Source: Clostridiaceae bacterium (GTDB taxonomy: Bacteria > Bacillota > Clostridia > Oscillospirales > Acutalibacteraceae). From it: 14,685 nt of DNA. The translations under genes were made by a program, and so were the position numbers. Positions 6,843 to 14,034 of this stretch are shown in pieces (the first letter of the stretch is position 1; every line of letters begins with the position of its first letter). Below the pieces are notes generated by a model. That model saw nothing but the letters and a program-made list of their open reading frames with translations, was not told where the DNA came from and ran no database searches. The stretch lies in the NCBI GenBank assembly GCA_016303035.1, contig JAEDML010000008.1:1-14685 (forward strand). Direction: 5' to 3'.

Positions 6843-7340
6843 ATGATTATTGATTTAAGAAAGATATTCGTCAATGATAATTCTTCTTTACCGATTGAGT
6901 ATGAGTTGGATATGAGCTCGGTTGAATTTTCAGGCGGTTTTCCGCTCAAAAAGCCTGTAAAATTTTCCGGTAAGGTATTCAACAAGGCAAGTCTTGTAGG
7001 CTTGCAGGCTGTAATCAGCTATGAATTCGACGCCCCGTGCGACCGTTGCGGCACAAGCACTCGGCGTGAGCACAGAATAAAGCTTGACAAGGTTCTGGCA
7101 CCCTCTATTGAAGGGGAGGAAAGCGACAGTATAATTCTCACACCCGATATGAAGCTTGATTTAGACGAGCTTATTTCGGGCGAGGTTATCGTAAGCGTTC
7201 CTATGAAGCATCTTTGCCGGGACGATTGCAGAGGTATTTGTCCGCGGTGCGGCAAAAACCTGAACGAGGGTGAATGTGACTGTCCTAAAAAGGAAATTGA
7301 TCCTCGGCTTTCTGCACTTGCTGAATTACTGGATAACTGA
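6843..7340 (+). CDS. yceD: YceD family protein (DUF177), 23S rRNA accumulation / ribosome assembly
   Basis: This 165-residue protein belongs to DUF177/YceD. In E. coli the member affects 23S rRNA accumulation and in many bacteria the gene directly precedes rpmF, as here. The ATG at 6843 follows GAGGTGG (6832-6838). A zinc-type cysteine set is visible: Cys66-x-x-Cys69 in the middle, then Cys125, Cys129, Cys133, Cys136, Cys145 and Cys147 near the C-terminus, and the conserved closing block DPRLSALAELL at 153-163. The N-terminal half forms beta strands without cysteine. It is transcribed from a consensus promoter with rpmF 36 bases downstream. The family call rests on the C-terminal signature plus the neighbour. 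The exact molecular role in this organism is inferred from the family. Confidence 0.92.
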   Translation: MIIDLRKIFVNDNSSLPIEYELDMSSVEFSGGFPLKKPVKFSGKVFNKASLVGLQAVISYEFDAPCDRCGTSTRREHRIKLDKVLAPSIEGEESDSIILTPDMKLDLDELISGEVIVSVPMKHLCRDDCRGICPRCGKNLNEGECDCPKKEIDPRLSALAELLDN

Positions 7341-7376
7341 AAATATTGATTTATCAATTTAAGGAGGTGCTGAAAA

Positions 7377-7559
7377 ATGGCAGTACCAAAGAGAAAGACA
7401 TCTAAAGCAAGACGCGACAAGAGAAGAAACAACGTCTGGAAAATTAGCGCTCCGACCCTGGTTAAATGTTCTAACTGCGGCGAATACAAGCGCGCACACA
7501 GACTCTGCCCCTCATGCGGCAAGTATGACGGACGCGAGGTTGTAAAGGTCGGCGAGTAA
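7377..7559 (+). CDS. rpmF: Large ribosomal subunit protein bL32
   Basis: The 60-residue product starts with the diagnostic MAVPKRKTSKARRDKRR and is a component of the 50S subunit. Cys31-x-x-Cys34 and Cys44-x-x-Cys47 form an intact zinc ribbon, so this is the zinc-dependent C+ form rather than the cysteine-free paralogue. The ATG at 7377 follows an almost full Shine-Dalgarno AAGGAGGTG (7361-7369), fitting high expression. It shares a transcript with yceD and is followed by a strong terminator. Confidence 0.98.
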   Translation: MAVPKRKTSKARRDKRRNNVWKISAPTLVKCSNCGEYKRAHRLCPSCGKYDGREVVKVGE

Positions 7560-7576
7560 TTTATCGTTCGAAAGCG

Positions 7577-7608
7577 GCAGAGGAGGAGGAATCCTCCTCT
7601 GCTTTTTT
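7577..7608 (+). terminator. Intrinsic terminator after rpmF
   Basis: An 11-bp stem pairs 7577-7587 with 7592-7602 around the GNRA-type tetraloop GGAA, followed by six T residues (7603-7608). It lies 18 bases after the rpmF stop. Confidence 0.92.
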
Positions 7609-7644
7609 CATATCAAACGGGAATACTATATCGAGGTGATTTTT

Positions 7645-8955
7645 GTGTCTGTAATAATTAAATCGGCAGATGTCGGAAGTCCTGCCGCGCGCGCCGGAAT
7701 CAGCGGCGGAGAAACGCTGGTTTCTATAAACGGAAACGGGATAGAGGACGTGCTTGACTACCGATTTTATCAGAACGAGAGCAGACTTATCCTCGGTATA
7801 ATCGGCGAAAACGGAAAATTAAAAAAAATAAGGATAAAAAAAGAAGAAGATGAAGAGTTAGGTCTGGAATTTGAAACCTATCTTATGGATAAAAAACATT
7901 CCTGCCTTAATAAATGCATATTCTGCTTTATAGACCAGCTCCCTCCGGGACTTAGGGAAAGTCTTTACTTTAAGGATGACGATTCGCGTCTTTCCTTCCT
8001 TTTCGGAAACTATATCACACTTACAAATATTACCGAGCATGAAATCGAGCGCATTATCAGAATGCATATAAGCCCCATAAATATTTCGGTTCATACCACT
8101 AATCCTGAGCTTCGGGTTAAAATGATGACCAATAAAAACGCAGGGCGCGTGCTTTCGGTAATCGACCGCTTTAATGATGCGGGAATAAAAATCAACTGTC
8201 AGCTGGTGCTTTGTCCCGGGTATAATGACGGTGCAGAGCTTGAAAAGACACTCGGCGACCTTACCGCCCTTGAAAACGCCGAATGTATAGCCGCGGTGCC
8301 GGTGGGTCTTACAAGATACCGCGAAGGGCTTGCACGGCTTGAACCCTTTAATCAAAAAACGGCGGGCGATGTGCTTGATATAATCGACCGTTTCGGGGAC
8401 GAGTGCGTAAAAAAATACGGGGAAAGACGGGTTTACGGCGCCGACGAATTTTACCTGTTAGCCGGCAGAGATATTCCGCCTGCCGAGTATTACGGCGATT
8501 TTTTACAGCTTGAAAACGGCGTGGGGCTTTGGGCGCTGTTGCTTGACGAGGCTGTAAAGGCGATAAACGAGAGCGATTACGGTTTAGATAAGCCGAGAAA
8601 GGTATCGCTTGCCACCGGCGAAGCCGCCTATCCGCTTTTAAAGCATATAGTTGACTTATGTAAAGAAAAATGGCATAATTTAGATTGCAGAGTTTATGCC
8701 GTAAAAAACAATTTCTTCGGCGGCAGAATAAGCGTTTCGGGGCTTGTTACCGCAACGGATATTTATGATCAGCTCAAGGGTACCGACCTTGGAGAGGAAC
8801 TGCTTATACCCTCGGTTATGCTAAGGCAGGAGGGCGATATGTTTCTTGACAGCGTAACCGTTTCGGAGCTGTCAGAGCGGCTTAATATTAAAATTACACC
8901 TGTAGATAACGACGGTTGGCTTCTTATCGACCGTATTTTGGGTAAAAAAGAGTAA
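7645..8955 (+). CDS. PDZ-like / radical SAM DUF512 family protein
   Basis: I choose GTG at 7645: GAGGTGA (7633-7639) lies 5 bases upstream, and the in-frame GTG at 7636 sits inside it. The 436-residue protein opens with a PDZ-like domain (about 1-75; GSPAARAGI at 11-19 and LVSING at 25-30) and lacks a signal peptide, so it is cytoplasmic. A radical SAM core follows: Cys87-x3-Cys91-x2-Cys94 should bind the 4Fe-4S cluster that cleaves S-adenosylmethionine. The DUF512 region occupies the C-terminal half. The reaction and substrate of this family are unknown to me. It stands directly before der with a 12-base gap, an association I recall from many Clostridia, which hints at ribosome or RNA-related work (inference). 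Two A-runs near 7820-7840 fall in a charged linker and do not break the frame. Confidence 0.88.
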   Translation: MSVIIKSADVGSPAARAGISGGETLVSINGNGIEDVLDYRFYQNESRLILGIIGENGKLKKIRIKKEEDEELGLEFETYLMDKKHSCLNKCIFCFIDQLPPGLRESLYFKDDDSRLSFLFGNYITLTNITEHEIERIIRMHISPINISVHTTNPELRVKMMTNKNAGRVLSVIDRFNDAGIKINCQLVLCPGYNDGAELEKTLGDLTALENAECIAAVPVGLTRYREGLARLEPFNQKTAGDVLDIIDRFGDECVKKYGERRVYGADEFYLLAGRDIPPAEYYGDFLQLENGVGLWALLLDEAVKAINESDYGLDKPRKVSLATGEAAYPLLKHIVDLCKEKWHNLDCRVYAVKNNFFGGRISVSGLVTATDIYDQLKGTDLGEELLIPSVMLRQEGDMFLDSVTVSELSERLNIKITPVDNDGWLLIDRILGKKE

Positions 8956-8967
8956 GGGGGCGCAGTT

Positions 8968-10293
8968 ATGGCAAAACCGATTGTTGCCGTGGTAGGAAGA
9001 CCGAATGTCGGAAAATCCACGCTGTTTAATAAGCTTATCGGCAAACGCCTTTCGATTGTGGACGATACGCCGGGCGTTACGCGCGACCGTATTTACGGCG
9101 ACGCCGAATGGCTCGGTAAAAAAATGATGCTTGTGGATACCGGCGGTATCGAGCCGAAAACCGATGATGTAATACTTGCCAATATGCGCGCTCAGGCGCA
9201 GTTAGCTATTGATACCGCATCGGTAATAATATTTGTTACCGACCTTAAAAGCGGTGTTACAGCCGCCGATATGGATATTGCGGCAATGCTTCAAAGAAGC
9301 GGCAAGCCGATAGTTTTGTGCGTCAATAAATGCGATACTGTGGGCGAGCCGCCTATGGAGTTTTACGAATTCTACAATCTCGGAATCGGCGAACCGATTG
9401 CCGTTTCCTCGGTACACGGTCACGGAACGGGCGATTTGCTTGACGAGGTAATAAAACACATTCCCGAATCGGAATTTGAAGAAGATGATGAGGATATTAT
9501 AAATGTAGCGGTTATAGGAAAGCCTAACGCCGGAAAATCCTCCCTTGTAAACCGCATAGCAGGGGAGCAAAGGTCTATTGTTTCGGATATTGCAGGCACT
9601 ACGAGGGACGCTATTGACACATCTGTTGAAAATAAATACGGAAAATTTAATTTTATAGATACCGCGGGTCTTCGCCGTAAAAGCCGCGTGGAGGACAAGA
9701 TTGAAAAATACAGCGTTCTGCGCGCTAAAATGGCTATTGAACGCGCCGATGTCTGCGTTATAATGATAGACGGAACCGACGGATTTACAGAGCAGGATTC
9801 CAAGGTAGCGGGGCTCGCCCTTGAGGACGGCAAAGCCTGTATTATAGCCGTAAACAAGTGGGATATAGTCGATAAAGACGGTAAAACTATGGATAGCTTC
9901 AGGCGGCAGCTTATGAAGGACTTTTCCTTTATGTCCTATGCGCCGATAATCTTTATTTCGGCAAAAACGGGTCAGCGTATAGACAGGCTTTTCGAGCTGA
10001 TTAAATATGTTCATTCACAAAACACAATGCGCATTTCAACCGGAATGCTTAACGATATTCTTGCAGATGCTACCGCAATGGTACAGCCGCCTACCGACAA
10101 GGGCAAAAGGCTTAAAATTTATTATATGACCCAAGCGTCTACAAAGCCTCCTACCTTTGTATGCTTCTGCAATAAGGCGGAGCTTTTCCATTTTTCTTAT
10201 CAGAGATATTTAGAAAACAGGATACGCTCAACCTTCGGGCTTGAGGGTACGCCCGTAAGATTTATCATCCGTGAAAGGGGAGACCGACAGTAA
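8968..10293 (+). CDS. der: Ribosome biogenesis GTPase Der (EngA)
   Basis: Der is an essential double GTPase that helps late assembly of the 50S subunit. The 441-residue protein has the usual order. G domain 1 has GRPNVGKS at 10-17, DTGG 57-60 and NKCD 120-123. An acidic linker spans about 167-178. G domain 2 has GKPNAGKS 184-191, DTAG 231-234, NKWD 296-299 and SAK 331-333. A KH-like RNA-binding domain fills about 355-441. The ATG at 8968 follows AAGGGGGCG by a few bases and gives the classic MAKPIVAVVGRPNVGKS start. Its stop TAA overlaps the plsY ATG by one base, indicating translational coupling. All key residues are intact. Confidence 0.98.
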   Translation: MAKPIVAVVGRPNVGKSTLFNKLIGKRLSIVDDTPGVTRDRIYGDAEWLGKKMMLVDTGGIEPKTDDVILANMRAQAQLAIDTASVIIFVTDLKSGVTAADMDIAAMLQRSGKPIVLCVNKCDTVGEPPMEFYEFYNLGIGEPIAVSSVHGHGTGDLLDEVIKHIPESEFEEDDEDIINVAVIGKPNAGKSSLVNRIAGEQRSIVSDIAGTTRDAIDTSVENKYGKFNFIDTAGLRRKSRVEDKIEKYSVLRAKMAIERADVCVIMIDGTDGFTEQDSKVAGLALEDGKACIIAVNKWDIVDKDGKTMDSFRRQLMKDFSFMSYAPIIFISAKTGQRIDRLFELIKYVHSQNTMRISTGMLNDILADATAMVQPPTDKGKRLKIYYMTQASTKPPTFVCFCNKAELFHFSYQRYLENRIRSTFGLEGTPVRFIIRERGDRQ

Positions 10294-10952
10294 TGCTTAT
10301 ACTTGCAGCGGCAACCGTTATTGTTGCCTATCTTCTCGGAAGTATAAATTTTGCCGTTATATTCGCAAATATGTTCCTTAAAAAGGATGTAAGAAAATAC
10401 GGCAGCGGAAACGCAGGAACAACAAATGTTATGCGTGTCGCAGGTCTGCTTCCGGGTATTCTTACATTTGTTTTTGATGCGCTTAAGGGACTTTTGGCAT
10501 GCTTTGCCGGTAAGGTTATATTCAATTATATTTTCGTAACCTCGGGCTTAGAGTGGGCAAATCCCGTGTACGGAGCGTACCTTTGCGGCGTTGCCTGTAT
10601 GATAGGGCATGTTTTTCCGATTTTCTTCCAGTTTAAGGGCGGAAAGGGCGTTGCAACAAGCGTCGGAATTTTTGCAATTTGCTGTCCTAAGGCGATTATT
10701 ATAGGACTTGCGGTATTTGCGCTGTGCGTGCTTATTTCGCGTATAGTTTCCTTGAGCTCGCTTGTGGCGGCGGTTACGGTAATAACCCTTTCAATGGTGT
10801 TTTACAGCCGCGGCGCTCTTCTTTGGCCGCAGGCGGTATTAAGTATTTCAATGGGCGTTATTATATTTTTAAAGCATTCGGAAAATATTAAGCGTTTAAT
10901 TTCTGGAAGTGAATCAAAGCTTAACATCAGGAGGCATAAAAAGAATGGCTAA
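10293..10952 (+). CDS. plsY: Glycerol-3-phosphate acyltransferase PlsY (acyl-phosphate dependent)
   Basis: PlsY is a membrane enzyme that transfers an acyl group from acyl-phosphate to glycerol 3-phosphate, making lysophosphatidic acid, the first step of phospholipid synthesis. The 219-residue product has about five to seven hydrophobic segments and the three family motifs: GSINFAVI at 16-23, SGNAGTTN at 38-45, and GHVFPIFFQFKGGKGVAT at 105-122. The ATG at 10293 shares its A with the last base of the der stop. Its own stop overlaps the start of gpsA by 8 bases. The pairing with gpsA is meaningful, since GpsA makes the glycerol 3-phosphate that PlsY uses. Confidence 0.97.
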   Translation: MLILAAATVIVAYLLGSINFAVIFANMFLKKDVRKYGSGNAGTTNVMRVAGLLPGILTFVFDALKGLLACFAGKVIFNYIFVTSGLEWANPVYGAYLCGVACMIGHVFPIFFQFKGGKGVATSVGIFAICCPKAIIIGLAVFALCVLISRIVSLSSLVAAVTVITLSMVFYSRGALLWPQAVLSISMGVIIFLKHSENIKRLISGSESKLNIRRHKKNG

Positions 10953-11928
10953 AATTACCGTTTTAGGTGCAGGCGGCTGGGGAATGGCTCTTGCAATTTC
11001 GGCATACGGCGTCGGGAACGATGTAACTATTTGGTCGCCTTTTAAAGAAGAAGTGGAAATGCTTACTGCCAAGCGTACAAACGAGAAATTGCTTAAAGGG
11101 GTAATGCTTCCAAAGGAAATAAACATTACCTCCGATCTTTCCTGCGTCAGCGGCTCGCTCATAACGATACTTGCAACACCGTCAACGGTTATAAGAAGCG
11201 TGGCGGCAAGTCTTGCAAAGCAAAAGGATTTCGGCATTGTAGTAAATGTTGCAAAGGGACTTGAACGCGGCAGTCTTAAACGGCTTTCAGAGGTAATTGC
11301 CGACGAAATACCCGGCGCTAATATTGTGGTGCTTTCGGGTCCCTCTCACGCGGAGGAGGTCGCAAGGAATATTCCCACCTCGGTCGTAGCGGCCTCACTC
11401 AGCATTCCCGCGGCGCAGATTGTTCAGGATGTTATGTCGAGCGATTACCTGAGAATTTATACCGCGTCCGATATGGTGGGTGTGGAGCTCGGCGGAGCTC
11501 TTAAAAATGTCATCGCAATCGCCGCGGGCTTCTGCGACGGATTAGGACTCGGCGACAATACAAAGGCGGCGCTTATAACAAGGGGACTTGCCGAAATGGC
11601 AAGACTCGGCGTATGTATGGGCGCTAAGGAATATACCTTTGCAGGGCTTACGGGTATCGGCGACCTTGTAGTTACCTGCACCTCTCAGCACAGCCGCAAC
11701 AACCGATTCGGAAACAAGGTCGGTCGCGGAGTACCCGTACAGCAGGCATTAAATGAGGTGGGAACGGTCGAGGGCTATTACGCAGCCCTTATGGCGCATG
11801 AGCTTTCAAAAAAATATAATATCGAAATGCCGATAATAAACGAATGTTATGCAATTTTGTATGAGGGCAAGGATGTACGGGACGTTGTAACCGACCTTAT
11901 GCGGCGCCCAAACAGAAGCGAGCATTAA
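10945..11928 (+). CDS. gpsA: NAD(P)-dependent glycerol-3-phosphate dehydrogenase
   Basis: GpsA reduces dihydroxyacetone phosphate to sn-glycerol 3-phosphate for phospholipid synthesis. I choose ATG 10945, preceded by AGGAGG (10929-10934) inside the end of plsY. An upstream in-frame GTG at 10909 has no comparable site. The 327 residues show the Rossmann dinucleotide loop GAGGWG at 8-13, Lys104 in NVAKGLE, the catalytic Lys187 in GGALKNVIAIAAG, and the C-terminal block GIGDLVVTCTSQHSRNNRFG ending near 256. The usual loop reads GAGSWGTALA; here it is GAGGWGMALA, a mild variation. It is translationally coupled to plsY. A promoter for the next operon begins 10 bases after its stop. Confidence 0.97.
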   Translation: MAKITVLGAGGWGMALAISAYGVGNDVTIWSPFKEEVEMLTAKRTNEKLLKGVMLPKEINITSDLSCVSGSLITILATPSTVIRSVAASLAKQKDFGIVVNVAKGLERGSLKRLSEVIADEIPGANIVVLSGPSHAEEVARNIPTSVVAASLSIPAAQIVQDVMSSDYLRIYTASDMVGVELGGALKNVIAIAAGFCDGLGLGDNTKAALITRGLAEMARLGVCMGAKEYTFAGLTGIGDLVVTCTSQHSRNNRFGNKVGRGVPVQQALNEVGTVEGYYAALMAHELSKKYNIEMPIINECYAILYEGKDVRDVVTDLMRRPNRSEH

Positions 11929-11938
11929 AGCTTAATAC

Positions 11939-11967
11939 TTGACAAAACATAAAACCGAAGTTATTAT
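11939..11967 (+). promoter_or_regulatory. Sigma-A promoter for the T-box / Lrp-aminotransferase operon
   Basis: A perfect TTGACA (11939-11944) is followed after 17 bases by TATTAT (11962-11967). A TATAAT at 11967-11972 would need a 22-base spacer and is less likely. Transcription would start near 11975, some 9 bases before the first helix of the T-box RNA. Confidence 0.75.
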
Positions 11968-11983
11968 ATAATATATTGATAAA

Positions 11984-12229
11984 GGCTGTGACGGGAGTTA
12001 AGTAGCCGTAAGTACCTGTTTTCAGAGAGAAGATGTTTTGCTGTGAATCTTCATCAGGCTGTCGGTGAAGCTGTCCCCGAGCCGTACCCGAAAGGGATAA
12101 CGCCTGTTCCCCGTTAAAGGAACGCGGTATTTTTGCCGGCAGAGTGCGGAAAGGGTTTTCCGAATTCAGGTGGTAACACGGATTTTTATTCGTCCTGAGC
12201 GTTATTGCGCTTTAGGACGATTTATTTTT
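11984..12229 (+). promoter_or_regulatory. T-box riboswitch (tRNA-sensing leader RNA)
   Basis: The leader reads the charging state of a tRNA and lets transcription continue when that tRNA is uncharged. Stem I is complete. Base helices 11984-11987/12080-12083 and 11992-11995/12076-12079 come first. The specifier loop has AGTA (12001-12004) facing GAA (12067-12069). Upper helices are 12005-12008/12063-12066 and 12015-12018/12055-12058. An AG-rich bulge AGAGA (12024-12028) precedes a distal hairpin 12029-12034/12047-12052 whose loop carries GCTGTGA. A GAAA-capped hairpin lies at 12087-12096 and the stem III hairpin at 12147-12162. The T-box proper (12163-12181) contains TGGT (12171-12174) in the antiterminator bulge, so the tRNA discriminator base should be A. 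The antiterminator pairs 12167-12170 with 12194-12197. The specifier is either CTG (12071-12073, Leu) by spacing or GCT (12070-12072, Ala) by context; see findings. Confidence 0.93.
12190..12229 (+). terminator. T-box regulatory terminator
   Basis: TCGTCCT (12190-12196) pairs with AGGACGA (12214-12220). The stem continues through A12198-T12212 and GCG (12199-12201)/CGC (12208-12210), capped by a 6-base loop, and ends in TTTATTTTT (12221-12229). Its 5' arm is the same segment the antiterminator needs, so the two structures are mutually exclusive. Confidence 0.9.
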
Positions 12230-12246
12230 ACAGGGAGGTTTTTACT

Positions 12247-12732
12247 ATGGAAAAGGAACTTATAAAACTGCTTCATCACAATGCGCGCTACACGGTAGAG
12301 GAGCTTGCAACAATGCTTGATACTTCTGAAACGCAGGTTGCGGCTCTTATAAAAAAGCTTGAAGATAACGGCACAATACGCGGCTACAAGGCCGTGATAA
12401 ATTGGGATAAGGTAGAGGACGGTGCCTGCGTTTCGGCTATTATCGAGCTCAATGTAGTACCCAAAGCGGGCTTAGGCTTTGAAGAGGTTGCCGAGAAAAT
12501 TATGAAATACCCCGAGGTTGAATCGGTTTATCTAATGTCGGGCGTATATGACCTTAATGTTGTAGTTAAGGGTAAAACACTGCAGGATATTGCACGGTTC
12601 GTCGCTAAGGAGCTTGCAACCATCGACACCGTAACTTCAACCACAACACATTTCGTTATGCGCCGTTATAAGGAAATGAATGTTGAGCTTTGCTCACCCA
12701 AAGAGGACGAAAGAGGACAGTTCTGGTTATGA
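12247..12732 (+). CDS. Lrp/AsnC family transcriptional regulator (AlaR-like)
   Basis: This 161-residue DNA-binding regulator has an N-terminal winged helix-turn-helix (about 1-50, recognition region near 22-45 with TSETQVAALIKKLEDNGTI) and a C-terminal RAM ligand-binding domain (about 60-140, with SVYLMSGVYDLNVVVKG at 93-109). I choose ATG 12247 because GGGAGG (12233-12238) lies 8 bases upstream. A frame extension back to 12205 would start inside the T-box terminator. Its TGA overlaps the start of the aminotransferase gene in an ATGA arrangement, so the two are translationally coupled. The pair matches the alaR-alaT operon of B. subtilis, where the Lrp-type regulator controls alanine transamination. 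That equivalence is inference from layout and family. A tRNA-sensing leader above an amino-acid-responsive regulator gives two layers of amino acid control. Confidence 0.93.
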   Translation: MEKELIKLLHHNARYTVEELATMLDTSETQVAALIKKLEDNGTIRGYKAVINWDKVEDGACVSAIIELNVVPKAGLGFEEVAEKIMKYPEVESVYLMSGVYDLNVVVKGKTLQDIARFVAKELATIDTVTSTTTHFVMRRYKEMNVELCSPKEDERGQFWL

Positions 12733-13904
12733 TAAATTATGATAAGGTACTTAATCCTACCGTTGTGTCGATAAAGCCGTCCGGAATACGCAAGTTTTTC
12801 GATATCGCTGCCACAATGAAGGATGTTATTTCTTTAGGCGTGGGTGAGCCGGATTTTCAAACCCCGTGGCAGATACGCAAGGCAGGTATAAACTCACTTG
12901 AAAAGGGAAAAACGCGCTATACCTCTAATAAGGGTATAGATACGCTTCGTTCCGAAATAGCTAAATTTACCAAAAGAAAATACAATCTTGAATACGACCC
13001 TGAAAGGGAAATTCTTGTAACGGTCGGCGGAAGCGAGGCGATAGATGCCGCAATAAGAGCGGTAGTTTCCACAGGGGATGAGGTTATCATACCCGAACCG
13101 AGCTATGTCTGCTACGAGCCGATAACCGAGCTTGCAGGAGGTAAGCCGGTGGTTATCGAAACAAAGGCGGAAAACGATTTTAAGGTAACGCCCGAGGAAC
13201 TAAGAGAAAAAATCACACCTAAAACAAAGGTGCTTATTCTTCCGTATCCCTGCAACCCTACCGGAGCCATAATGGAAAGGGAGGACCTTGAAAAAATTGC
13301 CGAGGTTTTGCGCGGTACCGACATTATTGTTATTTCGGATGAAATATACGCTCAGCTGACCTTCGGCGGAAAGCCCCATGTTTCGGTTGCCGAAATTGAG
13401 GGTATGAAGGAGCGTACTGTCGTTGTAAACGGCTTTTCAAAGACCTTTTCAATGACAGGCTGGCGCTTAGGGTATGCCTGCGGACCCGCTCCGCTTATAA
13501 AGCAGATAACCAAAATACATCAGTTTGCCATTATGTGCGCACCTACAACCTCGCAGTATGCCGCTATTGAGGCGCTTACCAACTGTGATGAGGATGTTGA
13601 GGAGATGAAAAGACAGTATAATATGCGCCGCCGACTTATGGTTGCGGGCTTTAACAAAATCGGTCTTGAGTGCCGTGAGCCCAAGGGAGCCTTCTATGCC
13701 TTTCCGTCAATTAAGAGCACGGGAATGTCAAGCGATGAATTCTGCGAAAAGCTGCTTTACAGCAAAAATGTCGCCGTGGTTCCGGGAACGGCTTTCGGCA
13801 GCGGCGGAGAAGGGTTTATACGCGCTTCATATTGCTATTCTACCGAGCATATTTCCGAGGCTATTTCACGCATCGGGGAATTTGTAAAGGAAATACGGGG
13901 TTAA
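12729..13904 (+). CDS. PLP-dependent class I/II aminotransferase (AlaT/PatA-like)
   Basis: The 391-residue enzyme is a fold-type I aminotransferase. PLP contacts are visible: Asn176 in PCNPTG, Asp204 and Tyr207 in SDEIY, the Schiff-base Lys238 in GFSKTFSMTGWRLGY, and Arg246 in the same block. A C-terminal Arg in GEGFIRASY, near residue 366, should bind the substrate carboxylate. ATG 12729 overlaps the regulator stop by 4 bases. AGAGGA (12712-12717) lies 11 bases upstream, and earlier in-frame starts have no better site. The nearest named families are PatA (aspartate or N-acetyl-diaminopimelate) and AlaT (alanine). Pairing with an Lrp gene favours alanine or branched-chain transamination, but the sequence alone does not fix the substrate. 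Expression is expected to rise when the T-box tRNA is uncharged, which implies a biosynthetic role. No strong terminator follows. Confidence 0.93.
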   Translation: MINYDKVLNPTVVSIKPSGIRKFFDIAATMKDVISLGVGEPDFQTPWQIRKAGINSLEKGKTRYTSNKGIDTLRSEIAKFTKRKYNLEYDPEREILVTVGGSEAIDAAIRAVVSTGDEVIIPEPSYVCYEPITELAGGKPVVIETKAENDFKVTPEELREKITPKTKVLILPYPCNPTGAIMEREDLEKIAEVLRGTDIIVISDEIYAQLTFGGKPHVSVAEIEGMKERTVVVNGFSKTFSMTGWRLGYACGPAPLIKQITKIHQFAIMCAPTTSQYAAIEALTNCDEDVEEMKRQYNMRRRLMVAGFNKIGLECREPKGAFYAFPSIKSTGMSSDEFCEKLLYSKNVAVVPGTAFGSGGEGFIRASYCYSTEHISEAISRIGEFVKEIRG

Positions 13905-13941
13905 GCGCAATCGCTTGATAAACATATTTAAAAAAATTTAC

Positions 13942-13970
13942 TTTATATTTTGCCGAAGATAATATATAAT
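13942..13970 (+). promoter_or_regulatory. Probable promoter for rubrerythrin
   Basis: TATAAT (13965-13970) is a perfect -10 and TTTATA (13942-13947) a weak -35 at 17-base spacing, in an AT-rich 130-base gap. Transcription would begin near 13977. A second TATAAT at 13983-13988 has no matching -35 element. Confidence 0.45.
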
Positions 13971-13981
13971 GTAAACATAGG

Positions 13982-13996
13982 TTATAATAGCTTTAA
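13982..13996 (+). promoter_or_regulatory. Possible PerR-like operator (half-site perfect)
   Basis: TTATAAT-A-GCTTTAA resembles the Bacillus PerR box TTATAAT-N-ATTATAA. The left half is identical and the right half matches at 4 of 7 positions. It would lie just after the predicted transcription start of rubrerythrin, a known peroxide-responsive gene in clostridia. AT-rich sequence makes chance matches likely, so this is tentative. Confidence 0.25.
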
Positions 13997-14034
13997 ACCG
14001 GCGAAACATAAATTTATTAACGGAGGTACCGAAA

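Noticed and set aside
7815..7845. Runs of A8 and A7 in the DUF512 gene, a possible programmed slippage site
   Set aside because: The reading frame and the family domains continue without interruption across both runs, and no alternative frame product looks meaningful.
10909..10944. GTG at 10909 as the gpsA start
   Set aside because: No Shine-Dalgarno stands before it, whereas ATG 10945 has AGGAGG and gives the standard MAKITVLGAG start.
12205..12246. Upstream extension of the Lrp-family regulator by 14 codons
   Set aside because: It would begin inside the T-box terminator hairpin and lacks a ribosome site; the ATG at 12247 has GGGAGG at good distance.
13903..13916. Hairpin AAGCG-CAAT-CGCTT at the end of the aminotransferase gene as a terminator
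   Set aside because: The stem is only 5 bp and is followed by an A-rich stretch, not a T-run.
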